Below, piece after piece: positions 38,514-49,079 of a DNA stretch of 64,000 bases. The stretch's first letter is position 1, and every line of letters begins with the position of its first letter. This DNA comes from Bullera alba (lineage: Eukaryota; Basidiomycota; Tremellomycetes; Tremellales; Bulleraceae). The translations under genes were made by a program, and so were the position numbers. A model generated the notes under the pieces. It was not told the DNA's origin and searched no databases. It was given only the letters and a program-made list of their open reading frames with translations. The stretch is from assembly GCA_001600095.1 (NCBI GenBank), contig BCIX01000003.1, positions 1,736,001 through 1,800,000 on the forward strand. The letters run 5' to 3'.

Positions 38514-39263
38514 ATGTCACTGATAAACAGTGACTTCACCGACAGACTCGTGAGCCATACCAAGAGTCCTTGCTCATGGTACTCCACCGGCCCCCATGGC
38601 CGCTGTCTGGAGGACTGTGAAAATGCAGATCCCTCGGATTGCGTGCAACAGCCGACCATCGTTCTGATGCCTTACTACAACTCGGACAGGCCAGAAAATG
38701 AAGGCTTTACAGTCAGCAAGAGGACTAATCTTTCTGAAGTCAGGGTCAGGGCTGTCTGTCTATGGCAGGAACCCGCCGATCTGTCCAGACACAAGTCTCG
38801 ATTCTCCACCGAATCATTCACCGAAGCTCAGGCCAGTAAATACCAAAGTCTGCTCGGTGACGGTACTGAAGAGTCCGCAGCAAATGCCCTCGAGTACGCC
38901 GGAGAAGTTATCGCAGGACAAGTCGATGCTGCGCTTCAAAGATCGCTTATCACAGCTGAGTCTGGCCAGATTTGGTACTGGGCAATTGAGGAGGCGGAAA
39001 ACGAGGAGCAGCTTGAAGTCATCGGAGAAAAGATGACGGAGCGCTTGGGTCTACCCTCGCATGATTGTCAAAAACGCGACATCGACACGGGCTACAGGTA
39101 CAGTCTGGCCACCAGCCAAAGCAAGAAGAACGAGGACCTTGCTCCACTGCAAGAGCTCAAGAAAACCTTTTCGGGCACCACCCAGGGTACCTCGGGCAGC
39201 AAGTCTTCCAATGGACTGACCCGCCTGGTCAAGCGGCTGACGTCGCGAGGAAAGACGGACTGA
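38514..39263 (+). CDS. YSTGP-family orphan protein, copy 2
   Basis: A single exon of 249 residues starts MSLINSDFTDRLVSHTKSPC. The shared block is YSTGPHGRCLEDC with QPTIVLMPYYNSD. The middle has LEYAGEVIAGQVDAALQ, aligned with LEYLGKEYARMLKDKLQ of copy 1, then IWYWAIEEAENEEQLEVIGE. The C-terminus is Ser/Lys-rich and basic (LTRLVKRLTSRGKTD), absent from copy 1. The frame is also open upstream to 38340 without an ATG, so an earlier exon cannot be excluded. Function unknown; tandem duplication with strong divergence is clear. The gene converges on the mitochondrial carrier gene at 135 nt. Confidence 0.72.
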   Translation: MSLINSDFTDRLVSHTKSPCSWYSTGPHGRCLEDCENADPSDCVQQPTIVLMPYYNSDRPENEGFTVSKRTNLSEVRVRAVCLWQEPADLSRHKSRFSTESFTEAQASKYQSLLGDGTEESAANALEYAGEVIAGQVDAALQRSLITAESGQIWYWAIEEAENEEQLEVIGEKMTERLGLPSHDCQKRDIDTGYRYSLATSQSKKNEDLAPLQELKKTFSGTTQGTSGSKSSNGLTRLVKRLTSRGKTD

Positions 39264-39398
39264 GCTGGTGAGCGCTCGATCGTCAATTGACGGAGAGTTT
39301 CAAAGCAGTAGTGCAGTGATGCATGCCTATGATTACAATGCTGTGGTGACCAATTGTCAGTGGAAGTTGAAACTTGAAGATACACGCCGGTCGAACAC

Positions 39399-41016
39399 CT
39401 AGGCCAGCTTGGCGGCGACCAGCTCGTATATGAGGAACATGCAAGCGGCGTTTGGGACCACCCTCAACATGTGTGCCGTGAGACCACCATATAGACTGGC
39501 GACACCCTCCTCGGCGAGTAAAAGCTTGAGCGTTTGTGCTAGGCCCTTGTATTTGACCACACCATTGACGGCCGGTTGCCTCAACCGCGTGCGGATAACT
39601 TCGTGGGGGTATGTAATGAGTGATGCCACGGTCTTGGCTCCTCCGGATGCACCGACGATCGACCCGATATATGATAGTCCGGTTGGTTCTTGCCCCTGTG
39701 GTCCGACATCCTTTGCCAGCTGCTTAAATCGCTGTGTGTGGATCAGCAACGTTCTTCTTCGAGAATCAGTATCCTGCGAGAGACTTACCTCATACAATGT
39801 CCACTGAATAACTCCTTCCGAGACACCGATATAAGACGCCGACAACCCCTTATACAGACCCCGGATGCCGTCTTGCTTGATGATGTCCATCGTCATCGTT
39901 GCAGCAGGACCAAGTATCGAGCCTCTCGCTGTGGTCGCTGCTGTAGCACCGGCAACAGGTGCTGCTTGCGACAAGGCGGCGGCGGAATTGGCGATAGGTT
40001 TGGGAAGGACAGATGATGGAGTGGAAGTGGTAGGGGCGGATTTGTCGATCTTCTTAGCAGAGAGTTGCAAACGTGTCTTGACGACTGAGTCAATTGCGAT
40101 CAGCACTGAGATACGGAAACCATAAAAAGCCACTCACCCCATATTGGATTTGTTCCGGTGGCCGTAGCGAAGCCTGTAAGACGTTAGCACGAATTCCACC
40201 CCTAATATAAGCACTCACCAGCAATCACAGCGGCTCCAAGGTGGATAAGAGGGCTTTCTTCTGAGGTCTGTCCAGCCTTCTCGGTAGGTGCATTCGGGAA
40301 TTTCTCAGCAAGCCAAGCTTTCGATGTAGGGTAGCAGTAGAAGTTGATAGCTCTGTTCCATCATCCGATTAGCCCAAAATCTATTCAGAGCGGTGCTTGA
40401 CTGACCTAGCAGGTATTATCCCAACTAATGAAGGTCCCAGACCTTTGTAAAGCGCTCTCCATCCCTCCTCAGTGCCTATACGTCTGCCGTCATCGTTAGC
40501 GGATCGAAGCCAAAACTCCTGGCAATCGCTCACTTTATCATAACTACGGTGTCAACAAAATGCCACAGACCACCTCTAGCGGCCAGAGGTTTTGCCTCTC
40601 CTAGTAATTGCGCAGAAGGTAGCAGCTTGACGTTGTGCCTGAATAGATCCGATTGTAAACGTGTCTATGAACAAGTCGGGGTGAGCACTATACTTCATTG
40701 AGAAGCCGTTCTCATTCACCTTGACCACATCAAATGGCGAGGTCACTATAGCACCAGCCATTCCTCCAAGACTAAGCATACGTCAGGCATCGCTCTTCGC
40801 ATGCGGACACAATGCTCACCTTCCTGCTGCCGAATGCTTCCAGCCGTCCAATTTCCGCCGTTCTGTTTGTGGAGGGGATGCTGTCGACGGCGGCATTGAT
40901 GAAGATGGCGAAGCAGAGGGTATCAAGCGTGATGACGAAGAACTGCCAGGTGTCGAATCCGTCGGTAACGTCGACGAGCCATAGCCCAGTAGCGGGCTAT
41001 TTGATGAGGTGGCCAT
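39399..41016 (-). CDS. RIM2: Mitochondrial pyrimidine nucleotide carrier (Rim2 / SLC25A33-36 family)
   Basis: Start ATG at 41016 after a Ser/Pro-rich N-terminus; about seven exons. Three mitochondrial-carrier repeats are visible. Repeat 1: LGGMAGAIVTSPFDVVKTRLQSD and EGWRALYKGLGPSLVGIIPAR, followed by AINFYCYPTSK. Repeat 2: GFATATGTNPIWGVKTRLQLS, an Ala/Pro-rich insert, and DGIRGLYKGLSASYIGVSEG. Repeat 3: GASGGAKTVASLITYPHEVI RTRLRQP and EGVASLYGGLTAHMLRVVPN. The PHEVIRTRLR, TNPIW-VKTRLQ and GVSEGVIQWTLYE signatures are those of the Rim2 pyrimidine nucleotide carriers, which import CTP/UTP/dTTP-type nucleotides for mitochondrial nucleic acid synthesis. The insert in repeat 2 is longer than usual. 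Confidence 0.92.
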
Positions 41017-41462
41017 GCGATCTATAACTCTCGCGTATCTGTCCGGGCTGTGCCGATTATCTATTGCACAAATCGCTGGGTCGATCGCTAAACCTCCGTT
41101 TCTTGATGTGAAACTAGCGTTCTGTATGGCGTCGCTGTTGCTGGTTCTCCTGTTCCGTCGAGCTGTCAAGATGATAAGACATCAGACTCAGTTCGCAGAT
41201 CGACTGAAATTCTGACGAAAACAAATCCAGGAACCGGATGACACCGATCCACGTGGCTGGAGGCTGATACTGACATTGCACACTCAGGCACACTGAACGC
41301 CCTATCTCCTATGAATCAGGCTCAGCTTGTAACACCTGGTGGAGGAAGTCCCAGAATTTTGATGTTGTCGCGGTGGATTGATTGCACTCCCGGTCTATCA
41401 ACCCCGTGGACTAGCGGCAGAGAAAGCGGAGCAGATGCGCCAGTGAACCAGGAGTGACCGAG
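41017..41462. promoter_or_regulatory. Divergent promoter region, RIM2 / RPC25
   Basis: 445 nt between divergent starts, holding the promoters of both genes. Open frames here are not supported. No distinct motif stands out. Confidence 0.45.
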
Positions 41463-42447
41463 ATGTTCGTGCTCATTGGTGTCAAAGTGAGTTCTCCGCG
41501 TGAATCCGGAACAAGGCTGACAGTAAATAGGACACGATACCGGTCGCTCCGAATGCGTTCAGCATTCCTCCGGCAACAGCGATCCTGGATTCGCTGAACA
41601 AGAAGTCAGTGGAACCTCAAGTCATTGAAGCATGCATGGGCTGACGCAAATCAGATATGCGAACAAACTCATCGCCCAAAAAGGTCTAGCATTGTCTATC
41701 TACGATATCCTCACGGCAGAAGATGGACGGGTTACTTGGGGAAATGGCTTGATGTACTATAAGGGTGAAATACTCGGCTGTTCTCGAACGGATTCGTTTA
41801 TCAGTGCTGATAACTACAAGTTTCATTTCGGTTGATGCTCTTCGCCCCCTTCATCGGGGAAGTTCTCGTAGGGAGAGTTCTATCCTCCACGAAAAGATAC
41901 ATCAGAGGTGAGTTCCGCTTGGTGTTCTTCTTGCTGACAAACTCGTAGTATCCCTTGGCTTCTTTCAAGATATCTACATTACGCCCAGCTTATTGCCCCC
42001 AAACTCTACTTAGTGAGTGACACTTCGTTCTCGCTCGTCTTCTGCTCTGACACGACGCAGTGACCCCCAGGAGAACCGGTATTTCTGGTACACGGACCCA
42101 GACAATGAAGACAAGATATATACCCCCGCGGAACTTTTGAACACCGTGGTGACAGGTATGTGCTGCTGTTCATAGTGACATACACTGACCGCTCTGTAGA
42201 ACGACTGTATATAGACCCTGGAGAACCTATACGATTCCGGGTATCCGACATAGAATGGAAAGACATCAAACCAATCATCAAAGCTCCACAATTCGATGCC
42301 GATGGGAATCTACCCGAGGGTGAAGAAGAGGAACCATTAGACAAGGCTGGATACAAGGTTATGGTGACGATAGCCGAGTCTGGCCTGGGCATAATATCAT
42401 GGTGGAACAGCGCCGAAGCTGTAGAGGGGGAGGAGATGGCTGAGTGA
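41463..42447 (+). CDS. RPC25: RNA polymerase III subunit Rpc25 (Rpc8)
   Basis: The gene begins with a short first exon MFVLIGVK followed by DTIPVAPNAFSIPPATAILD, the conserved start of the Rpb7/Rpc25 family. Further exons give YANKLIAQKGLALSIYDILT, GLMYYKVDFRLMLFAPFIGE, VLVGRVLSSTKRYIRVSLGF, QDIYITPSLLPPNSTYDPQE, YWYTD-like FWYTDPDNEDKIY and GEPIRFRVSDIEWKDIKP, which is the N-terminal Rpb7 fold plus the SHS2/OB C-terminal domain of the Pol III stalk subunit. The end GLGIISWW is also conserved. Rpc25 with Rpc17 forms the stalk needed for initiation at tRNA and 5S genes. About five introns of 45-60 nt. It converges on the orphan gene at 42690. Confidence 0.92.
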
Positions 42448-42689
42448 TCATCAAGTGGAAAATCATCAGGAGACGAAGTTCAGATACAATTACCAGCATC
42501 ACCTGCTCATCATCACTCGGCTTAGAAACGATGCACGGCACGAGTGCACGATACCGACATTCACGTTCTGCATGCACCATCGGACCTTCGCCCTACTACT
42601 CATCGAGTCAACTCACAGTGGGCGCTATACGTATCACACAGCCCCTCCACGTTCTACAGTATGCCCCACGCTACGGGACTCTCACTCTT

Positions 42690-43259
42690 CTAACCATGGA
42701 AAACCGAAGAGAGCTTCGACTTCGATTTCTGACTGCCTTCAATCGACTTCCACGCGCTGCTGGGTCCACTACCTTTCGCCTGTCGGTCGGCTTCTGCGAC
42801 GAAGCGCGCGTGGTATAGTTTGGCGTCACTGGACACTCCTGTTCCCCATGGGTCGCCAACCATGTTCACCTTGTAGGATCCGGGCATTTCTTCTTCGTGA
42901 AAGATGCCTCGTAAGTAAGTATCGGCTACACCGTAAGCGCTTGTAATTCGTGTCTCGCGGTCCTTCACTTCCAGAACACCCTTGTCCTTGAGCAGCTGAT
43001 CGATGGCACTGACCAGCGTCGCGTGTTCACAGCTCTCTGGAAAGCCCTCATCCAGCGCGAGTTTGATTTCAGAATTCGGCTTACCGGTGAAGGTGTAATT
43101 GAAGCCTACCGAGCAGTACGCAGTGGGGACGTCCAGTGTATCGTCTCCTACCTCTGAAGGATCCATATTGACAGTGGTAGCCTTGGCTGACGTATCGGTG
43201 GGTACGGCAGTGGTACTGGCAGCGGGAGGCGCACGCCCGATTGCGATCTCGTCATCCAT
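42690..43259 (-). CDS. Orphan 189-aa protein
   Basis: A single uninterrupted frame from ATG 43259 to a stop at 42690. The first 45 residues are Ala/Thr-rich and likely disordered (APPAASTTAVPTDTSAKATT). The rest looks globular: VPTAYCSVGFNYTFTGKP, ALDEGFPESCEHATLVSAID, LLKDKGVLEVKDRETRITSA, YGVADTYLRGIFHEEEMPGS and YKVNMVGDPWG. I do not recognise the fold. No signal peptide or membrane segment. Lack of introns in an intron-rich genome is unusual but not unique here (the second YSTGP copy is similar). Confidence 0.62.
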   Translation of the reverse strand: MDDEIAIGRAPPAASTTAVPTDTSAKATTVNMDPSEVGDDTLDVPTAYCSVGFNYTFTGKPNSEIKLALDEGFPESCEHATLVSAIDQLLKDKGVLEVKDRETRITSAYGVADTYLRGIFHEEEMPGSYKVNMVGDPWGTGVSSDAKLYHARFVAEADRQAKGSGPSSAWKSIEGSQKSKSKLSSVFHG

Positions 43260-43800
43260 GTTTGTCGCAGTTTACTGATCAGATGATGAGAGATGTTCTC
43301 AGTTGACTTCTTGCTTAGTCTATGGAATGGCTGATGAAGAACGAGAAGTGCTTATCAGCCCACGCAGCAACGGTTTTATAGCCTGGCGAATCCGAGTGGT
43401 GATACCTCTTGCTCGGTAGGAGTTCAAACTGAGCGGCAAATATTCTCGCCTCCGACAAACAAGCCTCGCCTGTAATGCCTCGGAGGATCAGAGCTCTGTA
43501 GCGACCCCTTGCCTACACGGTATCAAAGGAATTCAATCGAAACACGTTTGATGTCCGATAATCTGTCTACACGGATGGCTTCAAAGGATGAACTGACGCC
43601 ATTCGACTCGAGCAGAGCGGCTAACTTACATGATAAGCTATTTGCTACGTATATAAGCGAAGCGGAGCTCTGAGTATCGACTCTCAGCTGACCTTAGACT
43701 GATCACAGCTTAGACTTCACCCCGATTCCCATTCGACATCAAGAAGACATCACCAACCTCGGAGACAAGCCAGAAGCAATCCCCGTCGATATCCGACATC
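43260..43800. promoter_or_regulatory. Divergent promoter region, orphan gene / first GNAT gene
   Basis: 540 nt. A TATATAAG string at 43650-43657 lies about 150 nt before the GNAT start and is a reasonable TATA box for it. Two imperfect copies of CTACACGG...TCAAAGGA lie near 43512-43530 and 43567-43587. No coding frame is supported. Confidence 0.45.
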
Positions 43801-44748
43801 ATGAAGGGAGATATCTTCGTCCATAAGATCGCCAGACAGGACGGTGAGCATTACCGACGAGTGGCGCATGCGACTCCTGCAGTCCTGCTGACCGTATGCG
43901 GACACCAGATCCGAAGTTGGCTGAAGTTATCGAAGTCCTAGATCAATCCATCAAAGATGGTACGTGCGACGTAGCAAAGTCCCATTTACTTGATACTTCC
44001 CTGTCAGTGCTGATGCGTCCTCGTGTAGTCCGCTTCCACGTCAAGTCCTGCGACGATGATGATGTGAAGATGCGCAGTGCGATTGAAGCTCGAGTTGCCG
44101 TTGCTCTTGCCTGCAATCTCGAGATCTGGACTGCAGGTGAGAAAGAAGGCGAGATTGGGTGTGTGGCGATATGGGCCAGTCCAGATGAGACAGGCGGGTA
44201 AGCGATCAGTGCTGGGTGTGACTGCTTGCTGGTGGAGCTGATGAGACTCGATCGCATAGTCTTGAAGCCAACAAGGAGATCATGGGACGATTCATGGCGT
44301 CATTGTCAGAGGAAACGAAGAAATGGATGGAAGCCGAAGTAAGCTTGACCCGTGGTCCATGTCTCATGGAGAATCCCGCTGACTGTGGACACTCACAATA
44401 GCACGAGCGTGGAGCCGCTAGCAAGGACCTGGTGGACAAGACAAACTCGTACCATCTATCCCTCATCGGTACGCTGTCGACGCAGCGAGGCAAAGGCCTG
44501 GCCAAAGCCTTGGTCGAGACATTGGTCGAGCGAGCACAGAAGGAGGGGAGGGCAGTGCATCTCGTGTGCACTGACCGCCGTACAGTAAGTCACTCTTACA
44601 GTGCCGGTTGTGATAGCTGACAGCATATAGACCGATGGCTTCTATACCAAGGTCGGCTTCAAGACTGTCTACGAGCGTAAACTTGTATATCATAACGGAG
44701 AGGAGGGCGTGTATTGCTTGATGGTGCACAAATGCGAGTCTGCTTAAC
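43801..44748 (+). CDS. GNAT-family N-acetyltransferase, tandem copy 1
   Basis: Six exons, starting MKGDIFVHKIARQD. Acetyl-CoA site: LSTQRGKGLAKALVETLVER, the Q/R-x-x-G-x-A motif A of GNAT enzymes, preceded by a strand (YHLSLIGT) and followed by VHLVCTD and YTKVGFKTVYERKL, the late strand-helix pair. Upstream, NLEIWTAGEKEGEIGCVAIW is shared with copies 2 and 3 in modified form. GNATs move an acetyl group from acetyl-CoA to an amine; the substrate is unknown. Compared with copies 2 and 3 it has ASPDE where they have WWPPG. It is the first of three head-to-tail copies and keeps all catalytic-fold elements. Confidence 0.82.
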
Positions 44749-45093
44749 ACACACGGCTGACAGAAGCACTGTATAGCATGAATATCACTGTTGTGTGCAC
44801 TATGTCATGATGATGTCCGTGTCATGTGTGAGACACACTAAGAGTGGAAAGAGGAATGACGAGGCTCTTCGCCACTACCTCTCCTCCGAACCAGTGAATG
44901 ACATACTCTGTCGAAACAGCTTGGAGATCTCCTCGCTCCTTTCAGAAGGAGCACAAGGGATGTCGCTCCTCTGTATCATCGTACGCCTGGTTCAGTGTGG
45001 AGACTGCTCAAAACGTCGTGACGGATCATCGTCTGTAAGCAATCCATCCGCTTTTCATTTCCATTCCCCCAATTCCAAAGCATCAGATCCCAG

Positions 45094-45998
45094 ATGTCAC
45101 AATCTCTTGACTTTCAGCGATCGACTGATGGTATCGTCTGTAGACGGATCGTCAATCCTAATCGTGAGTATTCCTCCCATGTCGGAGACGAGAGTTGAGT
45201 AGATATCCAGAGGACGAGAAGAAAGCCATCCTAAACGTCCTAGTCGATGGAGTCAGAGATTGTGAGCTTCTCGTCGGCGCTGCTATCTCCTCCGATGTGA
45301 GGCGTGAGCTCACTGACGGCGGCCCACGTCAGATCGTCCCATCGTCCTCATCAGCGAGGAAAACGATGATCTACTCAGACTCTATCACTCAGCCATTCTC
45401 GAAGCTGGATTGAGCCACGGCGAAGTGTGGGTTGCCGGTCTTGAGGGAGAGGAGGAGATTGGGGCGATCGCTATCTGGTGGCCGCCCGGGTCCAAGTTTG
45501 ATGACCAGTAAGTTGACTCAATGTCGGCGATATCACTATTCGTGGTTGACACTTCCGAAGACCGATCGGTCTCGAATTGATGGCAAAGCACAAAGCGAGT
45601 GTGTCCCCGGAACATCGGGCATGGATGGACGGCGAGGTCAGCTCAGGATCCACAGGCCAAGGGGTACAGCTAACAGCGCTGACCTTGTACAGTTCCGCGA
45701 GATAGGTTCTCAATGCAAGGCGGCACTAGGTGCACCTAGCACGGACCGCTTCCACCTCTCCTACTGGGCGACACTGCCTTCCAAGCGTCGTCGAGGTCTC
45801 GGATCCGCTTTGGGCAAGATTGCGATGGACAAAGCGAAAGCGGTCGACAAACCGATGACGCTTTTGACTCACTCGGCTGCCAACGCACAGTCGTACGCTC
45901 GAGCAGGATTCAGGATCGCTTGGGAAGGGGAGTACGCTTTCCTCAATGGGGAGAGGCATCCGTTTATCGGGATGGTGAACGGGCCTATCCCGAAGTGA
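45094..45998 (+). CDS. GNAT-family N-acetyltransferase, tandem copy 2
   Basis: At least five exons, start MSQSLDFQRSTDG. Conserved blocks: YPEDEKKAILNVLVDGVRD, RPIVLISEENDDLLRLYHSA, HGEVWVAGLEGEEEIGAIAI WWPPG, then FREIGSQCKAALG and FHLSYWATLPSKRRRGLGSA. The CoA motif is KRRRGLGSAL, followed by MTLLTHSAANAQSYARAGFR and FLNGERHPFIGMV. All GNAT core elements are in place. The second exon is modelled with a GACGAG acceptor because this is the one that keeps the frame and matches copy 3. Substrate unknown. Exon borders near the start are uncertain. Confidence 0.75.
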
Positions 45999-46319
45999 GA
46001 CACTAGTCGAATTGCTTCAACGATGCTACACTTCCCACATGTGTACGGCTATGCAATATGCATCATCCCATCAGATGAATTGTCGCTTTTAGTGACCTCT
46101 CAATGCAGTTCAGCTTCTTGCCAACGATGTATTGTGGCCTGACCGATGTGGCGATGGCTGTTTGACCTGTCCTTTGTCGCAGCTCCTTTCACAATTCGAG
46201 GCGAGTCGAGGCGACCGCGCGATTTGTACGGTGCAGTTTGCACTATAGCATACATGTTGATGCTACTCGCTGTTAGGGACAGTACACCTCGTTAGCAGTC
46301 TGCTCAATCCCAGGATACC

Positions 46320-47212
46320 ATGGCGAAAGTCAACGTGATGGCTCGACGAATCGTGTCACCGACTGGCGAGTGGTCTTTTTGCGGCAAAGCTGACATTCGA
46401 TAGACGCAGAGCTGCGAGCAATACTCCATGTCCTGCTAGAGGGTCAGCGAGACTGTGAGCTAGTTGAAGCGCTTGCTACATCGTAGACTGATATTCAGGA
46501 GATCGTTTCGTTTGGTTGTACAATCAAGAACACGAGCATATCCTTAACTTGAACAACCTCGCGCGACTCCACCCAATCATTGAGGGAGGAGAGGTATGGG
46601 TGGCGGGAGTGGAGGGGGGACAGGCTATTTCATCAGTAGCGCTCTGGTGGCCGCCCGGGGTGAGGAATACCAACATGTGAGTGAGGAATGACACCCACGT
46701 AAATGTGTCGTTGATTGTGTGGAGCAGGCCATGCGCGAAGCCCTTGTGGTCAGATTACAGTAAAGCCCTGATGCCTGAACATGGAGTTTGGCAGAAAGAG
46801 ATCGTGAGTTGACTGGAAATCTCACTAATAAGAGGATTTGAAATTGAGAGCGGCTAGTACCTACCCGCGTTCGAGCGATTGAAGGTCGCTGCCCGAGATC
46901 CTGCCAATGACGAATACAACCTCGCGGTCCTGGCGACCTTGCCAGCAGACCGGGGCAAGGGCCTCGCGACCGAGTTGATCAAGATCATGGCGGAACGAGC
47001 AACAGCTGAAACGAAGAGATTGACCTGTTCGACGCAGACGGCCAAGAATGTAGGTTCCAGTTCAGGCCATCAAGTTGACGATCCAGGCGCTTGGGTTGTA
47101 TCGTCGCTGCGGCTTTGCTGTCGGATACCAAGAGGAAGTATCGCACTTAAACGGCGAGCCGTTCACCCTGTACGGGATGGTCCGTCCATCCAATGCTGTA
47201 TGGCGATTGTAG
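46320..47212 (+). CDS. GNAT-family N-acetyltransferase, tandem copy 3
   Basis: About six exons, start MAKVNVMARRIVSPT. Conserved blocks: AELRAILHVLLEGQRD, YRFVWLYNQEHEHILNLNNL, GGEVWVAGVEGGQAISSVAL WWPPG, PLWSDYSKALMPEHGVWQKE, and the acetyl-CoA motif LATLPADRGKGLATELIKIM, then LTCSTQTAKNALGLYRRCGF and LNGEPFTLYGMV. The first intron (46366-46403, 38 nt) has a GC donor; no GT choice keeps the frame that matches copy 2. The last intron is only 37 nt. As modelled, the gene is intact. Substrate unknown. Confidence 0.73.
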
Positions 47213-47385
47213 ACCTCTCCTTCTGATGGCGTAGCTCCGGTGTCGTCTTGATATCATCCCGTACTCGCGTCAGTCATATCCATGAGCCCACTTGCGCATC
47301 CCAACACTGTTATGTGGTCATGAAACAGGTGCATATCCTATGAAACGCTCGCAAAGACATCCGATACCCATAATTCGGATGATGC

Positions 47386-48099
47386 TTACGCCCAGGTAGC
47401 CTAGACTTGGTCAGTGATGAACGCACAAGAGATGACAAGAGACTCACCGGCCTGTTGGCGGCGTACCAAGCTTTCGACGTGGTTCGCCTGTGGGGGAGAG
47501 GGAATTTGAGTCCTGGCTCGAGGAGCTGCTTGATGTATGGTCTTCTAACGTCGTCTTTCTTCTCAATCTCGGCAACTCGGAGGATCTGGACATTCCTGAA
47601 TCGAGCTCGGTGTCGGGCAGCCATGTCCTGGTACATGGCCTCGACAGCCTCAGCTCGGGAAAGGGCTCGGAACTCCTTGACCATCTGCGAGGGGTCAGCG
47701 GAGTTCGCATGTATAGTACTGAACAACTCACGTTGTGGGTACCGGATCGCGAGTCGTATCGGAGCCAGATGGCGAAGTTCTTGACCTTCAATGGCTTCTT
47801 CTCGTGGATCTGTACACGTCCGTCAACTCGATCCCTGCTTCCCCCGACATTTTCCTACGCACGACGTTCAGGGCGACGATCTCTCCGTTGGCCTTCTTGA
47901 CCTTCTTCAGCTGTCGGAGGTAGTACCAGAATCGGGACTTGGCGACAACATCGTTGGGGGCAAAGATCCTCATTCGGCTGTGATCCGTCAGTCCCGGCTT
48001 GCAGTCACTTCATCTGCCGACTCACTAGAGCTTGGGGGTCTCCTCAGCCTCGGTGGGGAGCTTTCGCCCAACGACGGAGTACTCGGTGAATCGGCCCAT
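47386..48099 (-). CDS. RPL20: 60S ribosomal protein eL20 (L18a)
   Basis: Start [20 protein letters not shown], then the conserved [124 protein letters not shown] and a final RPATWA. This is eL20, a large-subunit protein of the 60S ribosome. The last exon encodes only ATWA. Introns fall at KLY, NV-IHE, GTHN-MVK and RP-ATWA. An upstream CAAG|GTGAGT at about 48443 with an acceptor just before the ATG (ATCAATAG) suggests a 5' untranslated intron of about 340 nt, as is common in ribosomal protein genes. Confidence 0.95.
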
Positions 48100-48100
48100 T

Positions 48101-49079
48101 CTATTGATGGGTCAGCATGCCATCCTATCCAATCCCAACATTCCACACGTCCAGACACAGGTTTCCTCCTTCCAAACGGCTCCGAGAGGATTCGACGATT
48201 GCTCAAAGCTCGTAAAAGCGATAGCAAACGACGATCCCCATATTGTTGTTTGTCGTCAGGAAGCAGACATTGCCCCAATATTACTTCCTCGCCGTTTGTC
48301 GGGTCTTCCTCCTCCATCTGATCGTCTTCGAGGAAGTTTCATCCTGTCCAATTCCCTCCTAAACTTTTCCTTGCGATATCCATCTTTCCTGTATCGTCTG
48401 CCTGGACGCGAGGTGGATGAGCGTAGACTGTGGACTCACTTGGTGGTGGGTGTTTTGACTTGAAGGATGCAGGAAGTAGACGTTGAGCTTGCTTGAAACT
48501 GTACACTGTACACACTGCGGCAGCGACCGTCAGCGAGCGAGGATCCTCTGCCCATCGTCGGCGTTATGCTGAAAATGCCGAAGCCTCCACCCTGGCGGGA
48601 AGGAAAGGTCGTGATACCCTGTGGCAAATATACCCTTTCTTAACTCCGATGCTATCGATTTGCCACCCGAGGCTTGTCCAGGAGTGCCACGTGCGTTGGC
48701 CAGCCGGTTTTGTCCGCTTCCACGAGCTGAGGCATCTTCAGGCACGACGCGGATGCTTTGTTTGGCGGTTTCATCATCATCCGCTTTACCATTCTCAACC
48801 CGGTCTCAACGAGCACATCACCATCTCGTCCATCGTCGGAACACTCGGAAGCGCGGAGAAAGAGCCCTCCTCCGTCGCCACAGCGTTCGACCGACATCAA
48901 CCGGTGATGCAGTCAATGCCGCTTCACTTCAAGCACTCGAGTAGCCATTGACGTTGAGCAACTCAACATCCTGGACGTCACCGCCCGTGCCCAGGAATTC
49001 CTAGGCAGTGTACGAACACCGGCTCCACTCCCCGTGGACGCAGCGACTAGGATTGCTCCTCAGCTAGCAACTTGCCGCC
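48101..49079. promoter_or_regulatory. RPL20 upstream / divergent region with probable 5' UTR intron
   Basis: The first 340 nt is probably an intron in the RPL20 leader. The rest is the divergent promoter for RPL20 and the coiled-coil gene. The open frame at 48493-48951 (plus) has no splice or family support. Loose C/D-box-like strings exist in the intron but do not pair up as a convincing snoRNA. Confidence 0.5.

Noticed and set aside
48101..48443. C/D-box snoRNA in the RPL20 leader intron
   Set aside because: Box C-like GGATGAA and D-like CTGA strings are present, but no terminal stem or box pairing at a plausible distance was found.
48493..48951. Plus-strand frame of 152 codons upstream of the coiled-coil gene
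   Set aside because: Non-ATG-supported low-quality frame, within the divergent promoter of RPL20.
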